DNA from: Antedon mediterranea | Taxonomy: Eukaryota; Echinodermata; Crinoidea; Comatulida; Antedonidae | Length of the DNA stretch: 64,000 nt | Direction: 5' to 3' | Assembly (NCBI RefSeq): GCF_964355755.1 | Contig: NC_092672.1 | Span: 8,680,001-8,744,000, forward strand | Shown: piece after piece, positions 46,374 to 58,038 of the stretch | Layout of the letters: each line of letters opens with the position of its first letter | How positions within the stretch are numbered: position 1 is the first letter of the stretch | Notes under the pieces: generated by a model | Told to the model about the DNA's origin: nothing | Database searches by the model: none | Seen by the model: only the letters and a program-made list of their open reading frames with translations | Position numbers and translations under genes: made by a program

Positions 46374-49300
46374 TGATTAAGCATGGTCCTTGAAAAGGTG
46401 TCCCTAAAAGATAGTCATGCAATGGTTACATACAACATATATACATTTACTTTTCACAACTATTTCAAATTAAATTCAAAACAACTTTTGTTAAAAAAGT
46501 GTTATTTTCCTGAACGAAACTTAAGCTCGGTTCCCACATAGAGATATTATACACTATACTATCTCTATGGTTCCCACCAGCGACGCACCGCAATGACAAT
46601 TACAAGTTTATATACGTGATAAATTAGTTTACGTAAACAGACTTCTTTCTAAGGGTGTTTTGTAATCGCTATGTTTAGGCCTACTCGTCGAGAAGAAAAC
46701 AGTATACTATTGTTGGTATACTAATCTTCCACCACCATACTATGCCCACGTTAACCTATTTCAGAACACATACCGAAACTTAGTTTAATAGGCCTATACA
46801 TAGACATATAATATTCATTCGTTTCATGGTCTAAATAATCATAACATTACATTGTCTTACCTTAGTTGATTAAATTCATGAGAGTACAAACATGATAAAT
46901 TGAATTTCTGATCGTTCATTCTTTTGTAAATAGACTCGCTACTGTATTACGTTCAGCTGTCATCAACAACCTGCTCAAATACCTCTTTCAGATCATCGAA
47001 CCCGTTCATTTAGCTTGTATTAAACATTTCAATCACTCCCCAAAGTTTTGAATTAGAAAATATTAAAATGCATAGTAGGCCTAGTAGTAACAGTATCAGG
47101 ATATTTTTCTGTTCAATACAATTTTAACCGACTTGAGGTGTGTCAAGTACGATGGTTACAGCTTATATGGAAATTAGTAGTAAACAATGCGTTACAATTA
47201 CCATTGTAGGCTACGCCATTACACTAGCGGCTTAAAAAGCGATGGCGGTAGATTTAAACGGAGTTCGCCACACCATGCACGAATTAATTGATAATAAAGG
47301 AAAATGTTATTTCAGGACATTGTTTGCAACCAAGGGTCACTATTTTACAACTTTTTATACAACTGAATGCACCGACATCCAAATCCGAACTCGTACTGAC
47401 GTAGGCTACATGACTTTTTTTGTTCAACGTGTTATGGCAAAAATCACGAAAACACATTAAACGCTATTTATTTAATCTCAAGATATTTTACGTATATTAG
47501 ATAATCAAACAATCTCTAAATAATCTTTCAGTAAAAAAATTAAATGTACATGGCTCAGAACAGTCTGATTGAATTAACTCATTTCATTAATTTTCGTATA
47601 ATAACAATAACTTATTAAAAAAAAGATTACTTAATACTGTATGTCCGGTGCATTTTAGCATTTTAATCAAGTTAGGCCTATATGCATTGCAGTTCATATC
47701 ACCTACGCTATTGTTACCATTTGTATTGTTTATTTTATTTGCGTAATAATTGCCATACTCGTGGGGACTTGGAGGATGGGTGTTAGGGATAAAACCTAGG
47801 AGAATATGCACATCCGTACAACTTTTCGCATACCGGTTTGATATTAATTTGTCCACTTTATATGATAATTTCGTCGTGAGAAAACGTACTAAGAGTAAAC
47901 CGTTCTTCAACCTGCTAACAGAGCGTTATGTAAATTCAGCTAAAAACGGGAAAATGCTACTTTTAGATATCGATAGTGCTAATTGTGCTGTTTGTGTCGG
48001 ATTATAATATTAAATTCTTCTTCAAACAATTGGAATAAATAACACACACTTACAAAAAAATACATAGATCAGTATGTATACATTGACTTAATCAAATAAT
48101 TTAATACAATTTATATACAAATGCAATGATGCCCGAAGGAAAGTATAATGACATTAGTAATAAACCAATAAGAATTAAGCTATTTATCACGTGATAAATC
48201 TCTATTGTCTAGAAATTGGTAATCATAGTAGGAATGGATATGATTCTAATATTATAATATATCTGTGTATCCTTTCATGATTCTATTATTAAACTATATC
48301 TGTGCATGTATCCCACTAGTGCATTAACATTAATACATGTTATCAAAATATTGAAGTAATATACACAGAATATCATATAAAGAGGTACTTACATACTAGG
48401 TATAGTAATGATAATGTAAATATTTTGAGTCTACTCTTTTCAATTATTTTGATTCCATTTATATTCGCACCTCTTTCACTCAAAATTCAATAATTCATTA
48501 ATAACAGAACTATTCTTAATCATACCACGTTTAGATAGATTAGATTCTATCTGTTTAAATTAATTTGTCGTACCTGAATACACATTACACATCTAATTTA
48601 ATTTTTATGTGACATTTACAATAATGTATTGCGTTTTAATTGATTAGCTTTAGGTAATGTTAGATATAAAAACCTAAAATAAATTCCGGCCAGCCTGTTG
48701 GCATTTTATGGGCAAAGCGTGTGTCTACGCACGGCCGATTATCAATTGAGTAACCTCAAGAATAGACATAGGTCCTCCATTTAGGTAACAAAACAAAATA
48801 AGAAATACTAAAAATATACATTCTCTATAATAATACAATTTGGTGATGTCAATAACTTAGATTGTTTATTTTATTGAGACATCAAAAAAGACTGCCATTT
48901 ACAATATTTCGACAATCACTAACAGTTCACTCTCACAATAATATAATATAACTTTATACAATTTAAAACACTTACGTTACAAAGTTTTTCATTTTAAGAT
49001 TTATCAAATGTGCTTAAGAAAAAATGATCTTAACTAATCCATTTCCAAAATAACCTATGCAAATGTTACTTATTAATTTGACGAAGTTCATTCTATAAGA
49101 TAAGAAAAATTAGTTCAAATATACATCCTTAGTTAAGAACTATCTTTTCTTAAGCGAAATCCTTGATAAATGTCATCCCTAATCTGAAAAATGATATTTC
49201 GAATCACCAGATTTAAAAGAAAATTGTATTTATGACTATAATACATTATGTTTGCGTTTCTGCAGAAGATTAATTGTCCAGCCAACCCAGAGGAAGAATA

Positions 49301-49564
49301 ACCTCATATAATATTCTATATTTTATATGCAAACAAATTCATATGCCAGATTCAGTAAACAGATATTACCCAGTCACCGAAACAACCATTTGGTAATGCT
49401 ATTAATGTTTCTAGATCACATTTTTTATCAGTATCCATGCACGTAAATACGATAAGACTTAGACTGATATTTCATGCATAACACGTATTGATGTGGTAAT
49501 AGTGATCCCGGACATTACTTGCTTTATTCATATCAAAGATTAAGCACAATAACAGTAACCTTTA
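46374..49564. other. Intergenic stretch, no gene seen
   Basis: Short ORFs at 47242 (72 aa) and 47587 (107 aa, minus) show no family pattern, and neither has splice or expression signals that would support it. The stretch is otherwise AT-rich single-copy-looking DNA. Confidence 0.55.
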
Positions 49565-49860
49565 TAATACTATATGAAATACAAGGGATGAAGGGAAATA
49601 AGTGGAAGTAAATAAGGAAAGAAGAGCAGCAGCGGTGAAAGGAAATGGCGGAATGAAAGAGGTCGAAAACAAGGAGGAGGAAGGAATGTAGAAGGAAAGA
49701 TGTGGAAAGAAAAGAGATTGAAGGGAAAAAGTGAAAGTTGTGGAAGGAAAGATGTTAAAGGAAAAGAGTGGAAGGTAGAGGTGAAAGGAAGGAGCTGAAA
49801 TGTATGAAGAAAAGAAGAAAAGAAAAAGAAAAAGAAAGAAAGAGGAGGAAACAATGAGGT
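49565..49860 (+). repeat. Polypurine tract of GGAAAGA/GAAGGA units
   Basis: Nearly 300 bases are almost purely purine on the plus strand, built from AAGGAAAGA, GGAAAGATG and AAGTGGAAGG-like units. The two long antisense ORFs seen here (Phe/Ser/Pro-rich) follow from composition and are rejected. Confidence 0.78.
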
Positions 49861-50034
49861 GGAAATCCGAGGCCAACATGATTTAGTGACATGCTCATGA
49901 ACCTGAAACTGAGACTACTTAATTGATTATAACAAACATGGATAACATTTTATAAATTTTTCAAGAAATTACCAATTTCATTTCTTGATAAAATGGTCCA
50001 ATACGTAAGTAAATAAATTTTGAAGAACAGTAAT

Positions 50035-51648
50035 AGAAGAAATAACAAGCAAAAGAATAACATGCATGAAATTAAAGTTCATTAAGAACAGCAAAAGAAC
50101 ATGGGTGAGATTGAGGTTATGCGTAATGCACATACTGTTGATATTGAATTCCAAGATAGAGATCTTAATTAACTTCACACAATGGTTGGGTCTATGATTC
50201 GGGGTTGTAAAGCAAAACAGCAAGGTGGGAAAAGAAAGCAAATGCATACGGTTGCAGATTACAATCAGAGAAAAAAATTGGAAAGAAAGAAGAAAGAGCG
50301 ACAAGAAATAAACAATTACCAGCTTGATGAAAATTACACAAAGAGACAAAAAGAAAGAAAACCAGAATCTGACGATAGTAATGCTCAAATTGAGGATTTT
50401 GAAACCCCTCAAGAAGTCGTAAGTTGTGAAGAAGACAAAGAAATGGACAAAGAGAAAAGTTAGAATGGTTCATTGAAGCTGCAGGAGCAAGAAGCAAAGA
50501 TGAGTAAAATGAAAAAGTTTATAGAAACAATTGAGATAATTGACACAGATGATGAAGAAGAGAAAGAAGACATAAGTGACAACAATGAAGAGGAAGGGGT
50601 ATTTGATAAAGAAGCATCTGTTACCAGCTTTTCAACTATGTGTAAGGTCCTGATGACAGACGTGAAGAAATCCAGGAGGTCTCGTAGACCTGTAAACTAT
50701 GAAGAGTGGGGAAGCTCTTTAGAAGATAGTAAAAGTGACGGGTCACCAACAAAAGACGTGTGTAATAAAGTTGAGTATTGATATGGATATTGGTACAGTT
50801 GGTAAAAAAAGGGAAAAGTCACAAAGGACAATGATGATGCAGTGAGTGTTACAAGTAGAAAAACCTGTTTGGAAAAAAAAAAACGAAACAAGTTAGTACA
50901 TACTCGAAAGGTCGCACTAATGTCTGGGCAAAGCAAAAGGGAATAACATCTCGGTCTCCGTTGGAACCACACTCAAATAAGAAAATATCAAGATGTAATT
51001 GAAGATGATGAAGAAGAGGAGGAGGAGAAGAGTGAAGATGATACTGTTGAATGTAAAGATGAGAAAGAAAGAAAGCCAACAAGGAACTCTGCAAGAGCAT
51101 CATCATTATTAATACAAAAGAAATTATTTGACTTTGAAGAACAAGAAGCAGATCAGAGTTATGATTTTAATGATGATGTTGGACGTGGCCCCATCAACAA
51201 GCACATTCAGGCAAAACAAAGTCAAACAAAGAAACTAGCGGGATGTGCTATTAATACTGTCACCAATCATCTGAAGAGCATTAGTAGCTAGTTTCAAAGA
51301 ATTGAAATTGGGACAAGAAAAGATATTAAGAGAGATTTTGTCTTTGGAAGAAGGTTTAGAAGCGATAAATACATTGAAAAAAAGAGTAGCAAACTAATGC
51401 AACAACTACATGAAAAATTATCGCTTAAGCTGTATGAAAACATTGAAACTATGAGAAATACATTTGAGGAGTTCCAAGAGAGGAATTTTCAACTGGACAT
51501 CCGCCTTAAGAGGAAGTTGCAAAGTGGACTACAGAACATCATCTTTCAAGAGAAGAATAAACTTAAGAACAACATTATTCAAGATGAAAAACGCCAGGAA
51601 TTGATGCAGGTGAAAAGATCATTGCAGTCATTTTTTACGACATTGTGA
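50035..51648 (+). pseudogene. Intronless degenerate coiled-coil gene, possibly a SYCP2/SYCP3-type retrocopy
   Basis: A single plus-strand frame keeps protein-like composition for about 1.6 kb: Lys/Arg-Glu-rich coiled coil (50182-50460), acidic serine-rich part with a DTDDEEEKED run (50545-50600), KKSRRSRRPVNYEEW near 50670, another acidic run at 51003-51040, and a final coiled coil ending RQELMQVKRSLQSFFTTL. The last motif resembles the C-terminal end of SYCP3 (VRKSLQSML), so a synaptonemal axial-element protein is my best guess. The frame is broken by stops at 50083, 50170, 50461 and 51289. Between 50775 and 50815, and between 50920 and 50990, a shifted frame reads better, which suggests small indels. 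No introns are visible, so a decayed retrocopy is likely. The frame may extend left to about 49935. Confidence that it is a broken gene is fair; the family is uncertain. Confidence 0.6.
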
Positions 51649-52608
51649 AGGACAGGTGGTCAAGTACAAGTGGTTGTGACAATAACTTGTATGTAAATAA
51701 GTTGCTTTTTGATACTGTTTAAAAATATATGCAATTATCGCTGTCTCCTGCAATATATTTAAACTATTTAAATGAGATTATTAATATTAAATCAAATTTA
51801 CAGAAAATTATTTTTATTAAAAAAAAAGATATTTATGATAATTTTGAACATTCCTGTTAATTAGCAGTTGAATTGTTGAGTTATTTAATGTTATTTAAGA
51901 TAAAACTATTGTTACAACTTTTTTGGGAGAAAAGTAAATGCGTTATCTAAAAATAAAAAAAAAGTAAATAAATCACTCGGATAATAAAAAGAAGATTTAT
52001 ATTGCAGTAATGGAAATAAACAGTTTTACGGTACTTACAATAAAGACGGCTTCATACAGCTGCCATCTCATTTGATTTTATGTAAAGAATACTATAAACC
52101 TACGGAAACCAAATGAAATTAATTCCACACGGTCATTAAAATGTTTATTACAAATAATTATGGACATTTCGATTTACGACTTAATCATAATATACAGTGT
52201 TTGGATTTGTTAGTTACTTTTTGTCGTCATCTTTACTACTTCGTCGTCACTACCATCATCATGGTCAATATTACTAATTTATTAACATACAGTTATAGGC
52301 CTAATGCATGGATACCGTCATTGAAGTCGTCGAGGACACTTATCTTAATTTTTATACTTCAATGTCGTTTCCGTCGTCGTTACTGACGTCAGTTTAGTAT
52401 AGTACACCTGATTATTTAGTTGAGATAAACATAACTAACAGTGATTCTTCTTGATACTTTCAATTACCGAACCAGATAGGCATGCACGTATTCGTTTTCC
52501 GGGCTTGATAATTGTGCAAACAGTTATAGACCTTTGACTGAGCAGTCATTTCCCCCACGACAATCATAAATTAAACTAGAATTTAATTCGTCACTTTGAC
52601 GAATTATA
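51649..52608. other. Gap between the pseudogene and the 1.45-kb element, no gene seen
   Basis: Sequence just after the pseudogene stop is AT-rich with A runs at 51817 and 51950 that could be the decayed poly-A region of a retrocopy. The ORF at 52141-52386 has no recognisable features. Confidence 0.5.
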
Positions 52609-54061
52609 GGTGATCATTTTATCATTTTACTGAAATTAATTTTTTTTAAACATGCACGTACGTTAACATACGATCGGAAAATGTTGATGTATGCCATCCT
52701 ATTATACGCTTATAGTGCTGAGTTGTGCCTATATGCCATACAATATGTACAGATATACTGTATATCTATATACAGTGTAGCATAGGTGAAATTACGGGAC
52801 ACACATGTTCTAATTTTTTGGCATGATGACGTTATCAAACTAAACTTTAAGATGACAATTTCGAAAGATAATTAATTGAGCAAAAAAATTTAAGATTTGG
52901 AAAAAAAATTGGCACCTAGAAGTGCTGTGCGCGCTCTTTGAAATTTGTGTAACTTTGACGAAATTTATGAAAAAAACTACTTTTTCACTTCAACTGGCCA
53001 TATGTTAACGTCACAACATCCGATAGGCTTAATTTTTATATGAATTAATATCTACATTTCATTAGCTTTCATAATAAATTATAATCCTCAAGGTAACCTT
53101 CAATTCTGAAGAGCTGTAAGATATTCAAATTTACTGCGAAGGTGAAATTACACGGCCTACGTTATTCAAGTTTTTACGCGTGATGACGTCATTAAAATGA
53201 AAATAGTGTCAACTCATGATAAAGATAATTAATTAAGCAAGCACATACTGAAATTTGTGCGAAATTCGAGAACACATAACCAAGATGCGCTCTGTTGAAT
53301 GTGATAATCTACACAAAAAGATAACAAATCCTAATTTTTAAATTTAAGTTAAAAAGATCGGGGTCATCTTGCATTCTGAAGAATTATTTTCATTTTAAAA
53401 AAGACCTATTTTTCACCATTTTCAGAACTTTTGTAAAATTAATGTGCGCATTTTGTCATTTTTAACGTGCTCGTATAGCGTTATTTTAAGTCGGAACTGA
53501 CTCAAATTTGGTGTATGTACTAAGGATGGTGAGTAGAATGAGATTTGTAAGAAAAATTCAAATTTTTTACGCTTTTTAAGTATCGCGCGCGCAAAAATTT
53601 TGTTTGCGCAGTAATTTTTTGAAACACGCAAATGGCCTAATTCATGCTCTAAATTGATCAAAACTTAATTTTGAGCGTTTTAAATTTTTAACGCGCGATT
53701 TCACGCGCATGACCCTACGTGCGCGTGCGTTTTTATTTGCTAATATTTTTACCCTTGACCTGAAGTTTACGTGTAGTGAATTTCATTAATATGTGATAAT
53801 GAATTATGGAGATATGATTGATAATGTGATTTCGCAAAATGGCGTATAAATGACGTCACGGATGAGTGATCACGCTGGAAAGCTTATTAGAATTAAGTTA
53901 TATTATTTGAAAGATATTCTGAAATTTTGGTAATCATTGACATTAAACTTTTTGAGATAATTGTTACACAAAATAGTGTACAGAAACAATAAAAAGAACA
54001 AAAAAATAAAGATTTTGTACAATAACAATAGGTGATCATTTTATTCTAAATGATCACCTAA
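52609..54061. mobile_element. Possible non-autonomous DNA element, about 1.45 kb
   Basis: The left end TAGGTGATCATTTTAT and the right end AAATGATCACCTA are inverted repeats of about 13 bp. The left-end sequence also recurs at 54028-54044 just inside the right end, making a short palindrome. The inside has repeated GTGAAATTAC, ATGACGTCAT and AAAGATAATTAATT words, many CGCGC tracts and no credible ORF. Boundaries rest on the inverted ends only; the target duplication is at most TA. Confidence 0.5.
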
Positions 54062-54774
54062 TAAATAGGCAAATAAATAGATAGTATTGTTGTAATTTCC
54101 GAAATGTTTTGCACGACGTCTGATAATGCCCCAACTAAGATATATACGCGATCGCCAGTGCATGTTTTTCATTATACAGCGACGCGGCGTTAATTATTTG
54201 AAAATTGTAATACAATTGTAGTGTCTGAAAGCCAAACAATATCAATATAATGTACATCTTAATTACTTACTTTTTACAATTAGCTACTTTAAATAATTTA
54301 CCACTACACTGTAACTCCACAAACATGGAGAGGTTAATTTTTATACACTAATAATAAATAAATATATACTATAAGTGAATGGGAACGTATCCTGACCATT
54401 GTGATCCCCACCTTCGAAGTTTAAGTACACTGATGTGTTAGGGTTCCCGACTACTCCCGAATCTAGATTAATGGTTGCTGTTTATATTATAAGACGATAC
54501 AAATAATAACAAAAACAGTAATACTTTTTCTATATAATACAACAATTTTCATTCTAGAACGATACAATTCATTTGGGCGGGTTTATGATATAAAAAAAAT
54601 AGATAAGAAGATAAAATTCATTATAAATGGTCATCCTATGGTTCTGGAAAGAATCACTCCGATTTTATTGTGATTATAGATCATGACGTCATTTATTTTC
54701 ATCAAAGACCGTCTAAATGGTCATTCTATATTTTTAAGATGAACACGTTTATAAATAGGCCTACTGTAACTCGT

Positions 54775-55245
54775 ATTCAACAAGTTATAATAATTCCTAT
54801 TCAACAAGTTATACCGTAATAACCCGGATTCAACAGGTTATAACTCGGATTTAACAAGTTACAACTCGAATTCAACAGGTTAGGCCTATAACTTGGATTC
54901 AACAAATTACAACTCGAATTCAACGGGTTATAAATTGGTTACAACAAGTTATAACTTGGATTCAACAAGTTATAACTTGGATTCAACAAGTTATAACTTG
55001 GATTCAACAAGTTATAACTTGGATTCAACAAGTTATAACTTGGATTCAACAAGTTATAACTTGGATTCAACAGGTTATAACTTGGTTACAACAGGTTTTA
55101 ACTTAAAATCAACAAGTTTTAACTTGGATCCAACAGGTTATACCTTGGATCAAACAAGTTATAACTTGGATTGAGCAAGTTATAACTTAAATCCAACAAG
55201 TTATAACTTGGATTCACCAAGTATAACTTCGTTTAAGTTATAACT
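54775..55245. repeat. Minisatellite, 21-bp unit TTCAACAAGTTATAACTTGGA
   Basis: About twenty units, with the cleanest run at 54950-55075. Each unit contains the 14-bp perfect palindrome CAAGTTATAACTTG, so single strands can fold repeatedly. Since 21 is a multiple of three the array is open as an NLDSTSY heptapeptide at 54893-55174, which I take as a by-product. The outer units are more diverged than the centre. Confidence 0.9.
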
Positions 55246-55780
55246 GAAAACCCAAAAAAGTTTTACGACATTAAACCAGTGAAGAAAATATATCAACGAG
55301 CACAGTTTCTTTACCGTTAAACAATATTATGAACAACTCATTATTATCGACATCTTCTGCGGCTTATTTTCTTTTAATCTTTTTAAAAAGAAAACTGAAA
55401 AGTATACCGTATATAATACACATACATTTTGTATTTACATTTGCTAAATATTACACTCTCCAAAAAGCATCTTCCGAAAAGTGAGCATACTCTTTCCTCA
55501 ATATTTAAAAAACAAGTAACACGACGATGAATTTGATCCGTAAACCAATTCCTTTGTGACAAGATGATGATCTCTTGTAAAATGCTAAACCTGCTGAAGA
55601 CACTCACGAACAAACGCAAACCGTCAGATACAACAATGCACCATACGGTTAACTCTAGCAATACATTTTACGAGGCCACGCACCCTATTATTATTCTAGT
55701 GTATTGACTGACCAGCAATCTTGATCTCGATGTATTAGCTAAATGTCCAAATACTTTCTTTGTGTATATTTTTGAATTTC

Positions 55781-56905
55781 TCATACACGAGCTGGACTTG
55801 AATGTGGAGTATTATTTGACACCATTGTAGTTGATAGTCTGCACGACTGTACATTTGACATCCTCACGCTTCCCCCACGACCTATCTTCTTTGTGTACTC
55901 TTTACATCCCAATATACTGCAGACAATAAGAAGAAGATCTGCACGTAGATTCTGATTTATTACAAGCATGATGATGGGATGTGCGCATGTATTTATTATA
56001 ATGAAAAACTGACCGATCGATTTTAGATTCTTTTCAAGTTTTTCTTCAAACGGGTAATTTTCGACGTAAGTAAACTGATATAGAACATTAGAGATGTGAT
56101 TTAGGGCGTAACAAATGCCAAACAGCACAGAAATAATGATGACAGAAACGCCAAGACGGTTCCGCTTCTTCATACGGGAAGCTACGCGAGTCGAACTGAG
56201 AGTCGCCGCATTTTGCCCACTCCTGAACAAAAAGATCGCCATCCTTGTATAGCAGAATCCAATAATAGATAACGGAATAACATATACAAATAAAGTGCGT
56301 ACAATCTCATGAATCTGCGCAAAAGTGTCGTGATGTTTCAGAAAAAAACAGTAATGAGGTATTTTGTAGTCGTCAACTACAAGGTCTCCTTCTATAAGTA
56401 TTGGAACACCGGCTGCAACTGAGCACACGAATATAACAAGTATCACCAAATATCGTCGGCGTACAATACAAGTATTGGCGCGTGTATGTGTCGTAACCAT
56501 TATGTAACGATCGAGACTCAGCGCTACTAAAATGTATACGACAAAACATTCGTTCATTACTTCAAAGGCATGGTTAAACTTGCATTCAAAAAGTGACGGT
56601 ACGGCGACTTGGGTACGTCGAAGCGGCGAGATGACGAAATTAAACATAATATATACGACGTTACAAATTCCCAACCAAACGACAAAAAAGTAAGCCTTTG
56701 TAACGTTAGAGCTTCCCTTTGATGATATTATTCGCCAGGAGAGAAGGACGAGAATTAGGTTAAGCGCAATACTGATGAACGATAATGTAAGCTTTGTACA
56801 ACAAACTGCCGTGCATTCTAGTGGTAGTGGTGGTAATGGTGGTAATGGTGGTCCCGTTTCATTGAGCTGCTCAGTAATAATATAATAACCGGATTGGTTG
56901 TCCAT
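55781..56905 (-). CDS. Rhodopsin-class (class A) GPCR, orphan, probable peptide-type receptor, 374 aa
   Basis: This is a seven-helix receptor encoded by one coding exon. The N-terminus has two N-glycosylation sites (N3, N15) and a Pro-Leu-rich run (residues 19-29). Helices lie near 35-60, 70-92, 112-134, 150-172, 200-227, 250-275 and 295-318. LDRY at 131-134 is the DRY box, C108 and C186 are placed for the usual TM3-ECL2 disulphide, and NQNLRADL at 318 starts helix 8, followed by Cys 329 and 334 that could be palmitoylated. Odd points are CYAL (265-268) where CWxP is usual and HPIIM (309-313) where NPxxY is usual. A Ser/Thr-rich tail ends PARV. The ligand cannot be named. A splice acceptor CTTTTTGCAG lies 16 bp upstream of the ATG, so a non-coding 5' exon lies further right. 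Confidence is high for class A, low for any subtype. Confidence 0.9.
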   Translation of the reverse strand: MDNQSGYYIITEQLNETGPPLPPLPPLPLECTAVCCTKLTLSFISIALNLILVLLSWRIISSKGSSNVTKAYFFVVWLGICNVVYIMFNFVISPLRRTQVAVPSLFECKFNHAFEVMNECFVVYILVALSLDRYIMVTTHTRANTCIVRRRYLVILVIFVCSVAAGVPILIEGDLVVDDYKIPHYCFFLKHHDTFAQIHEIVRTLFVYVIPLSIIGFCYTRMAIFLFRSGQNAATLSSTRVASRMKKRNRLGVSVIIISVLFGICYALNHISNVLYQFTYVENYPFEEKLEKNLKSIGQFFIIINTCAHPIIMLVINQNLRADLLLIVCSILGCKEYTKKIGRGGSVRMSNVQSCRLSTTMVSNNTPHSSPARV

Positions 56906-56921
56906 TTTCCAAGCTTCTTCT

Positions 56922-56931
56922 CTGCAAAAAG
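56922..56931 (-). promoter_or_regulatory. Probable 5' UTR splice acceptor of the GPCR gene
   Basis: On the minus strand CTTTTTGCAG is followed by a 16-bp purine-rich leader and then the ATG. This is a good acceptor site and implies at least one upstream non-coding exon at higher coordinates. The matching donor was not located. Confidence 0.6.
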
Positions 56932-57790
56932 ATTACAAATACGTTTATTTTTGTTTTTATAGTGTCTATTTCATGCAGAAAAACTAAGACGGATTATTTC
57001 CTGTATGGATCATCGATAGTCACAGTCGATCGCGTCTTTATGTTTATCGTGCTCATGCGCACGTGAGGCACTTTTGACTAAACGAATTAATGAAACAAAA
57101 TAATTAAATAGGACACTGAAAACTGTATGTCCATTGAACTAGGTTTCTATTACAAACATGATTTACACAGGATTTCATTACAATCAATGATATGTGTGGT
57201 ATAAAAAACTAATACAGTATAGATATAGAATGTACGGTAGTTAAGAAATGAAATTATGAAGTCAATAAAATCACCCATTATGACGTCCTAAACCATTTTA
57301 TATGAATTGATTTGAATGGCCGACTGTTATATTTCAAATGTGAATCTCTAAATAATAATACATGTTGTATTTAGGTTAATAATAATATACCTTTTTATGC
57401 TCAGCGCTTTGAGATATTAGTAAGTATAGGCCTATTACACAGAAATATCGCATGGATTTAGCGGAAAACACAAAACTGGAGAGAATCGTCAATAAGAGTG
57501 GTTCTTAATTGGATTGAGAAATGATAGAGACTCACATTTACATTTTATTAACGTAAATACATATAACTAATAATCTAACTGAACATTTTAAGCTATTGAA
57601 TCATTTTACAAGCTTTGTAAATGTTACATGTAAGCGAATTTGCATTTTAATTACGATAAGTGTGTTCTATCCGGCGGTGAAACGTCATTTTTATGAGATA
57701 TGTTGGGGTACGTGAACCAATACTAAGTGCTTATGTTAACACTAAGCTGCGAGTTTGAAAATATTGCGACAATATCGAGATTAATCATTA

Positions 57791-58038
57791 AAGCGTGGTT
57801 CCCACTAGAACGCAACGCAGCGACGTATCGGCGCAAAGTACTGTATTGCGTAATCACAAGTGGGAACCGACGACGCAATAGTGCTGTAAACATGACAGGT
57901 TTGATTTCACGCAGACGGGGGCAAACACGCGTGCGTGAAATCAAACCTGCGATTTTTGTGATTGTGATTACGCAATATATAACTTTGCGTCGATACGTCG
58001 CTTCGTTACGTTGCGTTGCGTTCTAGTGGGAACCAAGC
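57791..58038. mobile_element. MITE family D, copy 2, about 248 bp, with inner hairpin
   Basis: The ends match copy 1 (AAGCGTGGTTCCCACTAGAA and its inverse). The middle carries extra sequence with a perfect 18-bp inverted repeat (57896-57913 with 57932-57949), flanking an 18-bp loop. ORFs on both strands here are products of this repeat. Confidence 0.8.

Noticed and set aside
47587-48007. 107-aa and 85-aa ORFs on opposite strands
   Set aside because: They overlap each other, have no family resemblance and no splice context; length is within chance for this size of window.
49562-49879. Two antisense ORFs of about 100 aa, Phe/Ser/Pro-rich
   Set aside because: They arise from the polypurine strand, which has few stop codons when read on the pyrimidine strand.
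49978-50412. 144-aa minus-strand ORF with hydrophobic composition
   Set aside because: It is the antisense of the Lys-rich pseudogene; its hydrophobic look comes from Lys codons read backward as Phe and Leu.
54893-55174. 93-aa ORF of NLDSTSY repeats
   Set aside because: It is a 21-bp minisatellite read in the frame that happens to stay open. There is no signal, no splice context, and outer units drift freely.
57723-58026. Overlapping ORFs on both strands
   Set aside because: Both are reflections of the inverted repeats of MITE D.
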